Assembly (NCBI RefSeq): GCF_003473485.1
Contig: NC_053045.1
Location: 4,118,501-4,182,500 of the forward strand
Reading direction: 5' to 3'
DNA from: Medicago truncatula
Taxonomy: Eukaryota > Streptophyta > Magnoliopsida > Fabales > Fabaceae
DNA: 64,000 nt
Below the pieces are notes generated by a model. The model worked only from the letters and a program-made list of their open reading frames with translations, was not told the DNA's origin and did no database searches. How positions within the stretch are numbered: the first letter of the stretch is position 1; each line of letters starts with the position of its first letter. The position numbers and the translations under genes are program-made. This document shows, piece after piece, positions 46,434-58,330 of the stretch.

Positions 46434-47279
46434 TTCAGTTAATTTGTTATTTTTTATGGAATATTTCGGATAGTACTTGGGTGACATAGTTTTTGGTGAC
46501 ATTGTTTCTATCTTTTTCTAAATCAATAATTATGCATCATCTAAAAATTTATTTTAATCATTTATCAATTATTATCTCTCATCTAAATTGCACTGATGTT
46601 ACTAATGTCACCTAAAAGCTATGGCACCGAAGTGAAATCCGAATATTTTTACACATTATATTGTCGTTTTCACTAATCCAAACAATATACCGGACACTAC
46701 TTGTAATGGTACATGTACCAAATTAGTGATATACACTATACATACGCCCCAGATGAATTATTCCAGTGGTGAATGGTGAATATACGGGACACTACTTGTA
46801 TTGGTCTCCATCTAGGCTAAAATGTGAAATTTTAAATAGAGAAACTTGTTATTCCCCCATCCCTGTTTTAAGTACAGGGACATTAGAAGAGGAATTTGGA
46901 TGATTCTTTACTTCTTATTTCGCTTTGTTATTCTTACATTGCAATCCATATCTAACATATGCCTAACAGAATGCCAATTCACAGACTGGAAAATAACAGA
47001 AAGAAGTAATATAAGGTTCCTACAAGACTACCCGCTCCCTTACTGGAGATGATTCTTTTGGACTTCACATTCTCAGGGTCATCCCTTCACATTGCCTAAA
47101 GAGCGATATTATAGTTGTGAGAGCAAGGACATGATGTGGCTTAAGGACAGACCAATGAAAGGTCGGTATGTACTTTTGACGATGTTGGCAGATTTAGACA
47201 ATAAGTGATCATACCAATGCGTTCAAGGACTTAACAAACCTAAGAATCGTTTGAGCAGCAACTTGTTTTTGTAGTGTGG
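46434..47279. other. Intergenic DNA, partly retroelement debris
   Basis: No gene is supported. The part from about 47040 may continue the decayed gypsy fragment towards its 3' end. Confidence 0.4.
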
Positions 47280-47850
47280 TTGACTAGGAACTGTGACTTG
47301 GCGATAGGGGATGTAAATGAACATAAACCCATGAGCCAGTCAAATGCCCGCCAACCTTCATTTGGGCTTGCACATTGGCCAAGTTATGCTTCACTTTGGA
47401 GAGGATTTGGTCGTAGGACAGGAGTAACATCAATGGTCGAAGTAATAGCAACATAATGCTACAACGCATAAAGAGGAGAGGGAGACCATAGATGAACCTC
47501 ATAGGGGGTGAGGTTGGTGTGAGAATGCAGAGGTATTAGTTGTAGCACTATCCAGCCCAAGGAGGGAGACCATAGACCATAGATGAACAAAAGCTCACAA
47601 ATATGAGCTGTGTTTTTCTAGTTATGCTGGTGTTAAAACAAAAAAATTGTCGTTCGATAGTTATGAACGGAACAATATTAGTATTTTTGGGAGGCCAAAA
47701 AAGCAAGTCTCCACAAATATTTCAAGATGTAGGTTGTGGACATCTTCAATTAAGTCCCACAAGGTTTGTAAAAGCGATTTAGGACGATAGGGTTGAGGTT
47801 AGAGGTGATGTTGTTGGGTATGCCAAAGGGTTTTAAAATATTTGACACAC
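47280..47850 (-). pseudogene. Decayed Ty3/gypsy integrase fragment
   Basis: On the minus strand, reading in several frames, one sees GIPNNIT...NPIVLNRFLQTLW and then RFIYGLPL...DQILSKVKHNLANVQAQMK. These resemble the integrase core and the C-terminal region of plant chromovirus-type gypsy elements. Multiple stops and frame changes make it non-functional. No LTRs are recognised around it. Confidence 0.6.
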
Positions 47851-49009
47851 TCCACTTATGCATTTGAGATTTTTATTTTCTATTGTAACTATAAGACAAT
47901 TACAAATCTTGACCGTTCGATCTCAAGTTAATGATCAAGATTGTTTACCATTGATTTATTGACCATACGACTCGAATCGTCTGATCTCAAATCAATTACC
48001 GTGATAACTTTATTGTAGGGAGTTCGGGTCAATGCATTGGGGTATTTTTATGATTTGACTAAAGAGATATATGAATGAGTTATCAAGTAAGAATACATAT
48101 AAAAATAGTGGTTTACATCAAACTTGTTTGTTTTTGTGAATATGATTCATATATATTCTGATGAACTAGAAATGGTCGTGAAGTAAAATCAACTTATACA
48201 TTACCACATCGTCAACTTGTCACATAACATCTCACTTGCAGCATCATCAAATTTAGCATAAAAATGTATCTTTAAAAAAAAAAAAAAAAAAAGGACTAAA
48301 CGTGTAGATTTGGAAATAAAGGAACAAAAATTGTGAATAAGGCAAAATATGGTATCAAAACTCAACTTAAGCTTAAACATTTTTTTCTGAAGAAGACTAA
48401 AGCTTATACATTATTACTGTTTTTCTGTTACATTTCAATTTTTTGTTTGTTGTTGAAAAAGTTCGGTATATGCCTTCATTCATAGTCCACCAATTTTTAA
48501 TTTCTTTATGTTCACTTCTTCGCCATGCTGGTCCAAAATTATTGAAATACAACACAGTTTCGTTACGACTGTGACAACTGAATATTTCCGCCACCAAAGT
48601 TAACAACAATTCACAACCTTCTTACGTGTTGTCTTTTGTTTTTTTACTCATTCCACTCAAATAATGTTTAATTAATAGAATCATGAATTATAAAAGCTTG
48701 CTTCAGGTGGGCAATCCGTGTCACCTTAATACCCATCATTACTTAAGAGATGCTTTTGATAAGCCGTTGTTAATTTAGCAACAACTTTTAGAGGTTTGAT
48801 CCAATTTATATTTTGCAATTCAATTTAAATGTAAGAATAATTCAATATAATAAATAGTTTCTAAACTACGTAAGATTAGTAATCTAGTTCTAAAAATCTA
48901 TAAAACCCAACAATTTGACCTCTAACATCTTAATAATACGAATTGAATCGACATAATTTGTATACATTGATAACTATTTGTAATATTTACTAAATTAAAA
49001 TGAGGTATT
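47851..49009. other. AT-rich intergenic DNA
   Basis: A poly-A run lies at about 48272-48291. No gene is recognised on either strand; the 70-residue minus-strand frame at 48397-48609 has no family features. Confidence 0.55.
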
Positions 49010-49147
49010 CCCGTGAGCTTAGCTCAGTTGGTAGAGATGCTGTATTTTATATGCAGGGGCCGGGTTTGAACCCCAGACACTCCACTCATCTACAATTAAA
49101 TTGTGTGAGCTCTAGCCACTATGCTACTTGACAAAAAAAAAATGAGG
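48997..49147 (+). mobile_element. tRNA-derived SINE, forward copy with TSD
   Basis: It has the same family as the copy at 1164: A box TAGCTCAGTTGG, a B box reading GGGTTTGAACCCC, body TACAATTAAATTGTGTGAGC and an A-rich tail. AAAATGAGG occurs at about 48997-49005 and again at the tail end (about 49139-49147), giving a target-site duplication. Confidence 0.85.
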
Positions 49148-49348
49148 GTACTAATTTAAAAACAAAATTGATAATTTATTCATTCTACATAGTCTCATAT
49201 TATTGAATTTAACTTCTTTTTCTTGTCACCACCAAGTTATTATGAGTCTCACATAAATTTAATCAAGTGAAATCAATATGAACTTCAACTTTTCTTTATT
49301 CAATAGTATAAACTTCAAATAATACAAGAGAATGCATTTCCAACAATA

Positions 49349-49479
49349 TACTCCCTCCGGTCCTATTTATAAGAGAATTTTGGGTCAACAAAAATTGATG
49401 TATTTAGTTAAAAATTCAGTCCAAATACATTCACTTTTGTTGACCTAAATTTCTTTTATAAATAGGACCGGAGGTAGTA
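49349..49479. mobile_element. Stowaway-type MITE
   Basis: The element is 49351-49477 (127 bp), with ends CTCCCTCCGGTCCTATTTAT and the complement ATAAATAGGACCGGAGGTAG, flanked by TA. It lies about 500 bases upstream of the receptor kinase start. Confidence 0.88.
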
Positions 49480-49984
49480 TAAGAAAATCTATTGTTTTTG
49501 GCATTATTACCATTTATTTTCCTAGTCAAACATTCATCATGTGTGACACTGAGCAAAAACGTGGCATTAGGACCCACAAAACATCCAAGACCATATCCAA
49601 TAAAAAGTAGCCGTTGGGGACCAAACAAATTAACCTCATTATTCTCATCGGTGCTCACACATGTTTCTTATCACCCAAACCAACCCGTTACATTAATCAG
49701 AACCATATGAATAAATAATTCAATATGCATAAGCTAAGATTAATAATTGTAAACTATAGTCATAAAACTAGCCGTTAAAAAACTGCACCCTTTGACCCAT
49801 TCTCCTCAAATTTTGCTTTTATCTCTCTCTTCCCTAAAACCTTAAACTTCACTTCAACTTTCTTCATTCACTCACAATCTCACTTACCCTTTATCAGAAT
49901 CCTTACTCTCTCTCCAAAGTTTTCATCTTTCTTCATTTTCTCATTGTTCTTTGCATAGTCATTGTTGTTCTCACTTCATCTTCC

Positions 49985-52900
49985 ATGGAGAACAATACTT
50001 GGCATAATGTTAAAGATTTGATTTTTACCTTTTTTAACACAAACCCACTTCAGAAATGTAGAAAAAACCAAAAGGGTCATTTTATTTTATTGGTTTTTGT
50101 GCTTTTTATTGGTTTTACTATTGAGCCTGTTTTAGGTAATTTATGGGATGGTGTGGTTGTAACACAATCTGATTTTCAATCCTTAAGAGCTATTAAAAAT
50201 GAGCTTATTGATTCAAAAGGGGTATTGAAAAGCTGGAATGATAGTGGTATAGGTGCTTGTTCAGGTAATTGGATTGGAATCAAATGTTTGAAAGGGGAAG
50301 TTGTTGCAATTCAGCTTCCTTGGAAAAGTTTAGGCGGAAAAATTTCTGAGAAAATTGGTCAACTTCAATCTCTTAGAAAATTAAGTCTTCATGATAATGC
50401 ACTTGTTGGTTCTATTCCTATTTCTCTTGGTTTTTTACCTAATCTTAGAGGTGTTTATCTTTTCAATAACAAGCTTTCAGGTTCTATTCCACCTTCTATT
50501 GCTAATTGTCCAATGCTTCAATCTTTTGATGTTAGTCATAATTTGCTTATTGGTAAAATCCCTTTTGGTTTAGCAAATTCCACTAGGATTTTCAGGATTA
50601 ATTTGAGTTATAATTCACTTTCTGGTTCAATTCCTAGCTCATTCATGATGTCACATTCTTTAACTATTCTTTCTCTTCAATTCAATAATTTAACTGGTCC
50701 TATTCCTAGTGAATTAGGTGCAGTTTCAAGGCTTAGAGTTCTTGATTTGTCAAACAATGCTATCAATGGTAGTTTTCCTTTAAGCTTCTCTAATATGTCT
50801 TCTCTTGTTTCATTGAATCTTGAAAACAATCAAATTGAAAATCATGTGCCTGATACTTTTGATATGTTGCATAACCTTTCTGCGATTAACTTGAAGAACA
50901 ATAAATTTGATGGTAAAATTCCATCAACTATTGGTAATATCTCAAGCATTAGTCAAATTGATTTGTCTCATAACAAATTTTCTGGTGAAATTCCTGATTC
51001 TTTTACTAAGCTAGTGAATCTAAGTTCATTCAATGTGTCTCGTAACAATCTATCTGGTCCTGTTCCATCACTACTTTCCAAAAGATTCAATGCTAGTTCA
51101 TTTGAAGGAAACTTTGGTCTATGTGGTTACATAAGTTCAAAACCATGTCCTTCAGCACCACCGCCGCATAATCTTCCAGCTCAATCACCAGATGAATCTC
51201 CTCCAAAGAAACATCACAGAAAATTAAGCACAAAGGACATTATCCTCATAGTAGCTGGTGTTCTTTTGTTAATTTTGCTATTACTTTGCTGCTTTTTGCT
51301 TTGTTGTTTAGTCAGGAAAAGAGCTTCTTCAAGCAGAAAGAGTAGTAAAGCTGCTAAAGCTGCTGCTTCTGCTAGGAGTGTGGAGAAAGGTGGTTCAGCT
51401 GGTGGTGGTGAAGCTGTATCGGGAGGTGAAGCCGGTGGCAAGCTGGTTCACTTTGATGGACCATTTGTGTTCACCGCTGATGATCTTTTGTGTGCAACTG
51501 CTGAGATAATGGGCAAAACAGCTTATGGAACAGCTTACAAGGCAACATTGGAAGATGGTAATCAAGTTGCTGTGAAGAGATTGAGGGAGAAGACTACTAA
51601 AGGACATAAGGAGTTTGAAGCTGAGGTTGCATCACTTGGCAAAATCAGACATCCGAATCTTTTGGCGCTTAGGGCTTACTATCTTGGACCTAAAGGAGAG
51701 AAGCTGCTTGTCTTTGATTACATGAGTAGAGGAAGCCTAGCATCATTCCTTCATGGTAAGCTCTAACTTAGTTGTTCTTGTATTTGAGTTTTTATATTCA
51801 CACAATCATGCATCGTTGTTTATTTGTATTATCATTATTCTGATTTGCAAAAGTCGGAACATGGACTGTCCATTCTTGATTAATGTGCGATTAGAAGTCA
51901 TTGCTAAGCATGAACTAAGTAGTTCCGGTATTCACACAGTGCTCATGCTTTGATTTAGTATTATATCATTACGGGCTTAATTTAACAAAGTTGGATCATC
52001 GGCTATCCAATCTTGATTCAATGGTTCATATCACATAATTGTGTTTGACACGTGATGTTCCGGATTCACACAATTACATATAGTCATTGTTAAGTACCGA
52101 ACTGATGGATCAAGATTAGAAGGCATATGTTTCCACTATGTATTATCATTACAGACTTGATTTACCAAAGTTGGAACTTGAATTTATCTAATCATGATTT
52201 AACGGTCCATGTATTATCATGTAATTGGTTTAATGTGTGATTTCTCGACTGCAAATAACTTGGAACTTTGAAATTAGAATGCATAGCTAGTCTTATTAGT
52301 TAACAAATATTTCATCTCTTTTGGCTTGTTCATAAAAAAAAAAAACAAATATTTCATCTCCTAATTTATAAGTTAATACATCTGATATTGATATTTCTGC
52401 ACATATATTTGCAGCTCGTGGACCTGAAATTGTCGTCGAATGGCCAACAAGGATGAAAATAGCTATTGGAATCACTAATGGTCTATTTTGCTTACACAAC
52501 CAAGAGAATATAGTTCATGGGAATCTCACCTCAAGCAACATACTATTGGATGAGCAAACAAATCCTCACATCACAGATTTTGGTCTTTCAAGACTAATGA
52601 CAACTTCTGCCAACACCAACATCATTGCTACAGCAGGAAGTCTTGGATACAATGCACCGGAGCTTTCAAAGACAAAGAAACCTACCACAAAAACCGATGT
52701 TTACAGTCTCGGCGTCATTCTTTTGGAGCTTTTAACTGGTAAACCACCAGGAGAACCAACAAATGGAATGGACTTGCCTCAATATGTTGCATCCATTGTT
52801 AAAGAAGAGTGGACAAATGAAGTGTTTGATTTGGAACTCATGAGGGATGGACCAACCATAGGAGATGAACTTCTTAATACATTGAAATTAGCTTTGCATT

Positions 52901-53028
52901 GTGTTGATCCATCACCTTCTGCTAGGCCTGAGGTTAAACAAGTTTTGCAGCAATTAGAAGAGATTAAACCAGAATTGGTTGAAGTTGAAGTTGATGATGA
53001 TGGAGCAAAGGTTCAAACAAATGAATAA
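49985..53028 (+). CDS. IMK2-like leucine-rich repeat receptor kinase
   Basis: There are two exons, 49985-51755 and 52415-53028, joined GT-AG in phase 1, giving 794 residues. An N-terminal extension of about 30 residues precedes a hydrophobic signal segment ([19 protein letters not shown]). An LRRNT region with [13 protein letters not shown] leads to about nine or ten LRRs (for example [20 protein letters not shown]). One transmembrane helix (about 418-445) is followed by a Lys/Ala-rich juxtamembrane segment and a kinase domain starting [20 protein letters not shown]. The ATP-binding Lys (VAVKRL, about K531) and DFG (about D645) are present, but the HRD motif is HGN (about 625-627), so the catalytic Asp is replaced. 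The family (Arabidopsis IMK2/IMK3) is linked to meristem signalling and is atypical in this motif. The 5' UTR is CT-rich. Confidence 0.92.
51826..52260. repeat. Degenerate triplicated segment in the kinase intron
   Basis: Three units each start TATTATCATTA, followed by an AAAGTTGGAAC-like and an ATCTTGATT-like core, near 51826, 51960 and 52139. They are strongly diverged. Confidence 0.5.
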
Positions 53029-53520
53029 ATGGATGGAAGACTTTGAGTCACTTGAAATAGTGGAGAAAACATATATATTTAATTCATTATTTTATTTGTT
53101 CATTGATTTTATATATGTATATAGGATGTGAGGTTTTGATTTGACAGATTAAGTATTCTTTTGAACTATATGAATAATGAATGTTCTTTCAATTGCTAAT
53201 TAAACTAAGATGCATTTGTTTTGGTTTGATTCAATGGTTTAATTTACATGCTGGTTTCTAAAATTGATTAATAATGCGCAAGTATAGTTGTGCTTTCCTT
53301 TCACAAAAGGAAAATATACAATATGTGTGCATTTAGAAATGACACAGAGGAGGAGGGTCTATGAAATATACAATATCCAGTTGCTCTCACGGATATTCGA
53401 CACATGGCAGTTAAGTTTTTCAATGGCTCTGATTAAAAGTTTGAAAAACTATATTTTATTCTGAAATAAAAAAGAAACAAACAGATTGGTTGTTTTGACG
53501 TTCCTATAAATACAACTAAA

Positions 53521-53628
53521 TGGTTAGCGACGTTGCATTGTATATATTGGGCTCGGTGTTTGAACTCTAGATTCTCCATTTAATCATCTTAAAATGTGAA
53601 ATTCTAGTCATTACTTTGATAAAAAAAT
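53521..53628 (+). mobile_element. Degraded SINE of the 1164/49010 family
   Basis: It aligns in order with the intact copies: a GTTAGCGACGTTGCAT-like A-box side, GGTGTTTGAACTCTAGA in place of the B box, then ATTCTCCATT..AAATTCTAGTCATTACTTTGA. The 5' end of the tRNA head is lost. Confidence 0.6.
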
Positions 53629-53670
53629 CGGTCGTTTTCATCAACGTTGAAACAGAGCTGATGCTGCCCT

Positions 53671-53882
53671 AGCAAGGGTAGGCATGGCAACAAAACTCAT
53701 ACCCACGGTTACCTGCCCGAACCCACCCCGATTTGATGGATTTTCCCCATTTTGATTGGTTTCGGTGTGAGTTTTCCCCGATTTAAAACACGGGTACGAT
53801 GAGTAACGACAATATAAGTATCCACCCAAATTATGGGTAAAACCCGTCTCTACCCCACCTCATTGTCATGCCTAAGCAAGGG
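53671..53882. mobile_element. hAT-type MITE with 8-bp TSD
   Basis: The 8-base duplication AGCAAGGG lies at 53671-53678 and 53875-53882. The element is 53679-53874 (196 bp), with TIRs TAGGCATGGCAA and TTGTCATGCCTA. Size and duplication fit a hAT MITE. The small frames over it are incidental. Confidence 0.88.
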
Positions 53883-54299
53883 TCACCTCGTTGCACGGCT
53901 TCGCTGCCTAGCAAGTTCTCATTCCTCATTATTTTCTCGTTACATATGTTTAGTCCAACAACAAGAAAAAGGAGAAAATGGTAATCCAATAGGATGGTGT
54001 GACATGAAAATCCTCTAAAATAAGTAAAGTGTAAAGTGAGAAAATAGAAAATAAAAGATAGTTATTTTACAAACACATGTTTTTTTTGAGATCACTCACT
54101 TTACACTTTAAAATGAGTTTGTTCACTTTAGAGGAGTGGGATGCTGGGACATAACAGCGAAGACGCGGTGAGATAGTGTGTCAATTTGGGTTTTGAGTTC
54201 ACGAGAGAGAAGGAGGGCCGAGTTCAACAACTAATCTTCTCCATTTAAATAATATTATTATATTCAATAAATTTATCTCCTTTTTAAAATGAAAGTGTC

Positions 54300-54736
54300 C
54301 ATTAAAAGAAGAAAATCATATCTTAGTACAAATGTTCTGTTGCACATTGACTCAAAATTGAAGGTTTGGAAAAAAAATTAAAATCGTGACACGATTTTTG
54401 AAGCATGTCACGATTTTGCAATGTCGTGAGCATGTTTTGCACGGTGTCAAATCGTGACACGATTTTTGGAAAACATGACACTATTTTTGGCATGTTTGGC
54501 ACGTTTTAAGATAAGGTTGGTCGTACCTTGAGTCGTACGCATCAACCGTGTCACGATTTTAGAAAACGTGACATGATTTTGACAGTTGCAAAGGACTATT
54601 CAAGTGTTTCAGCTCATTTTTGAGAGATACAGTAACGAGAGGTTCAAAAGAGAAAAACTAGGGAAATCAAAGGAGGTAACTTAAGGGTTTAGGGCCTTTG
54701 ATTAGAGTTCTCTTAGGTTGAGAAACATTGTAAACA
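54300..54736 (+). mobile_element. Left part of an older LTR, probably Copia-type
   Basis: It contains several ATCGTGACACGAT or CGTGTCACGAT palindromes (54383-54395, about 54404-54417, 54451-54463, about 54545-54559) and ends with GTTGAGAAACATTGTAAACA. The sequence resumes after the nested solo LTR at 58082 with GGGTGAGTGAAAATCATTGA. The style matches the R/U5 part of plant Copia LTRs. The outer boundaries were not found. Confidence 0.45.
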
Positions 54737-57700
54737 CCTTGTGTTATACCCTGTTTTTGGACCTAAAAATACTGGGCCCAATTTCATTTCAAACTTTGTC
54801 AATTATCAAATTTCAACTGCACAGTTCAATTTGTCTCTGCCTCGCAGTATTTTCAATCACAATTTTACCTATGTTTTTCTTGCATAAAACCTTTCAAAAT
54901 GTCTTTACTTGTCTTGTAAGTCATTCAAAAGTGTCTCTGAATCATTACATTGCTTTTTCTACAGTTTATTTCAAAATTTGCAAAAAGTCATGCAGAAGGG
55001 TATTTTGGTCATTTCCTGCAGTGGGACCCATTTTCATCCTTGTGACTGTCTCTGAGTCTTTTCAAATTCATTTTTAACTTTTCATCAGTAAACCCTGTTT
55101 AAATTCATTTCAAACTCGCATCTGAGTCAGTGTCAGAGTCAATTTGAGTTGGTTTAGGTCATTTTTAGCCCTAGGGGCATTTTGGTCATTTCACACGAAA
55201 TTTTGGCATAGAGAGGTTACTTTGAAGTACCTCATTTAGGTCATTGGTTCGTTTTAGTCCGTTTTGTCAATTTTATTTTTGTTTCGCTTTACGTTTGGTC
55301 AAATTACGTTTTTTATTCAATTTCATTTTTAATTGCATTTTGGTCCCTCAATTGAGGTCCCAAAATTGCATTTTAGTCCAGAATTTTCTTTTTTTTACAT
55401 TTCAGTCCTTTTTGGATTATTTGCAGTTTAGTCCTTGAAGTTTTATTTTTTGCAGAAAGGTCCAAATTTCATTTTTTTTGTCCAAGCCGTGCCACTCTCA
55501 TACAATTCCAGGTGTCACCTTTTTATTGGATCTCAAGTACACATGTCAACTATATAAACAGTGAGTCAGATTCAGAGCCGGGGATCACACGCCACTTCAC
55601 CAAAAACAGAATCAATCTTTCTCTTTCTTGGCAGTTACAGATCAAAACCAAATCAAAACTGAAAAAGCTTGAAGCCTTCATCAATGGCGCAAAAAAACCC
55701 TAAACCACTTCCAGAACGCAAAATCCAGACAAGATTAAACTAATTTGTTACTGCAATTCTCAGTGATTCAATTGAATCATCATCACTGAATTGCAGACTC
55801 TGTAATTCGAAGCACGAGCTCTTCACCTATGGCGAAAAGCTACGAGTGCTGATCACAGAGATTTGAAGGAAGAAGAAGGAAAGAAGTTAGGGTTTACACC
55901 GAAGAAGATGAAGATTCAAGGCTAACAAGAACCACACTGATTTATTTTCAGTCTCCAGAAACGAAATCAGATCAAAACAGAAGCAAGATTTGAAGATTTT
56001 CCGAAGAAATCAACAATCTCCATACAAACTCAGGTAAACACGTGAATCTTCATCATTCTCATCATCAAAGCCAATAACAAACTCAGAGAAGATGTAGATC
56101 TGTGAAGTTGAAAACATTTAAGCCAAAAAACCTAAAAAAATTTCCAAAAAAAACGTAACACCAAAAGCACAGATCTACATCATCCAGGCCGTTAATCTCT
56201 TCATCTTTTCGTAAAAAAGGATCATCAGTACGTGAATCAACAGAATCTTAAAAAGATTCAAAGAATTTTATCAAAAAAAGCAAACCCTAATTTTACGAAA
56301 AAACGTAAGTGAGAAGACCAGATTCACGTTGATTCACGTAGTGTTTGTAAAAGCCAAGGCCAGAATCGTAATCGCAATGAAAAGACGAAGAGAATGATAT
56401 GATTTTCATCAGATTCTGGGTTGAAAGCTCGCCGGAACCCTAGGGAGCTCACCGGAGAAGATGAAGGTTCCGGCGAGCCTACGGTGGCTCCAGCCAGACC
56501 TTCATCTCTCACGGCGGCTCAACCCAGAATCTGGTGAGCTCGTGCTGGAGAGAAGACAGAGCAATTGTGGTATAGAGAGAGAAAGACAAGGGGAAAGTGG
56601 AACCCTAGGTCTGTCTCACCTCTTTTATAGAGGTTTTATCCTCTAAGCCCAATGGGCTTACGCTGTTGGGCCTAGGGTTTCAGCTTTCCCTTGGCTTCTC
56701 TTGCTATACGCGCGCCCCCCTTTGCTTCCTGCACCCCTGCTTGCTCCAAATTTTTATCAATAAATTCCAAGAAATTTACTATGTCATTTTACTATTCTTC
56801 TTGATAATTTTCAGTGGTATTTTACTTGGAAAAGTTGGTAAAAATTTTTAGTGTTGTTTTGTCAAGGGTTTTTACCATTTTAAGTCATTTTTCTCGCATT
56901 TCTACCCGTTACTTCATGTGCATAACATTCGTGTTCGTCATGTTTGATTTGCATACTATTCCATGTGAATTTTGCTACTGTTTGCTATGCATATGTCACT
57001 GTTTTGATGTGTTGAGTTTTATTCTTGCATCATGCGCATTATTCATCACATGTTTCCGGCTTATTTTCATCGTCACTTTACCGTCTTATGCCATACTTTC
57101 TTCTATCGCTTCATGCCATATTCTTTGTTTTACCATTTTCTACTAACATTTCCTTTCATGTTGATCACTTCATAGCACCTCATTATCTTCACTATTGTCT
57201 CCGTCAGTTTAGTTTTCTTTTTTTACAAATTGTAATTCATTCGGTGATGTAATATTTTACCATTGGTTTGTAGCTTGGCAAAGAGGCCATAGAATGTATT
57301 TAGGCAATGTTGTAATATGGACTATGGACACTATGACGCACCGGCACGCACACACTCACCTTAGATGTATGCATAGGATTGTATGGTTAGGTGAATGCTT
57401 AGGTTTTAAACACTTAGAGAAAATCCATCTATTTTTTCAAAAAAAACAATTGAACTTCACTTCCAAAATTTTCATAATAAATATGAAGTCAACACTTCAT
57501 TTTTCCTTTTTTTTTTTTTTTTTTTTTTTTCTTTTTTTTCTTCTTAAGAAAAATTCAATTCATCTTAATCATTTAGACTTTCCTTTTAATCACTAATCAA
57601 ACCTCACTTTTTTGCTAAATCTAATGCTCATGAAGCCTCCCAATCTCCTTCTTCAAAACCATTTTCAAAACTTAAAATCAAACAATTAAAACAAAAAAAA

Positions 57701-58081
57701 CAACAAGTCTTTTAGCAAGAACTACGCCGGTTTTGATCCCGTAAAACGGTACGTAGGCAATGAGTCAAAACTCATCCAAGCCGAAATAAAATTAAATTCT
57801 ACTTCTTCTCACCCCCATTCTTTACTCAAATAAAACTTCTTTTCTTTCAATAAATAGGCAATAAAACTAAAGCGTAGAAATAAATTAGGAGAGCGGTTCT
57901 TATGGAATACCATAATCGCTCCGGGTGCCTAACACCTTCCCGTAGCGAAAACGACCCCCGAATTCGGAAACTCAAGGGTTTTCCTCCTTTTACCCTTCCC
58001 AAGAAAAAAGAGAGATATCAACGGTCAAAAGGTTCAAGTCCAATTAATGGCTTGGCACCCAAAAACCATGATAACACCTTG
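54737..58081 (+). mobile_element. 3.3-kb solo LTR with 5-bp TSD
   Basis: The 5-base duplication CCTTG lies at 54737-54741 and 58077-58081. The LTR is 54742-58076 (3335 bp), starting TGTTATACCCTG and ending ATGATAACA, so TGTTAT and ATAACA form the terminal short inverted repeats. A TATA box (TATATAAA, 55551-55558) marks a likely transcription start, and the 3' part contains CTCCGGGTGCCTAACACC, common near the end of legume Tat/Ogre-type gypsy LTRs. No internal coding domains, primer-binding site or polypurine tract with a second LTR is present, so it is a solo LTR left by recombination. The many short frames inside it are not genes. Confidence 0.85.
57510..57537. repeat. Poly-T tract inside the LTR
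   Basis: About 28 T with one C lie in the 3' half of the solo LTR. Confidence 0.8.
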
Positions 58082-58330
58082 GGTGAGTGAAAATCATTGA
58101 GTGTCTTGTTCATTTGTGAGATTGGGAAAATGAGTAGAAATTAGAGCTGTTCTTTGTGAGTTTGTTGAAGCTAATTTCTTTTAACCCATTTGTATATCTT
58201 TGTAAGAACTCATTGATAGTGGATTGGAGAGATCAATCTCTCCCTAGAGTATGTAAAGTTGTATCGAACTGGGTCAACAATCTTTGGTGTGTTCGTTTCT
58301 CTTCTCTTTTTCAAATGTGGTAAGTATTAC
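58082..58330 (+). mobile_element. Right part of the older Copia-type LTR
   Basis: It continues from 54736 when the nested LTR and one CCTTG are removed. GATCAATCTCTCCCTAGAG and TGGGTCAACAATCTTTGGTG resemble the U5 of Copia LTRs. Its end is not defined. Confidence 0.4.

Noticed and set aside
54718-57596. Several frames of 60-119 residues
   Set aside because: All lie inside the solo LTR, with low-complexity or T-rich translation and no retroelement domain.
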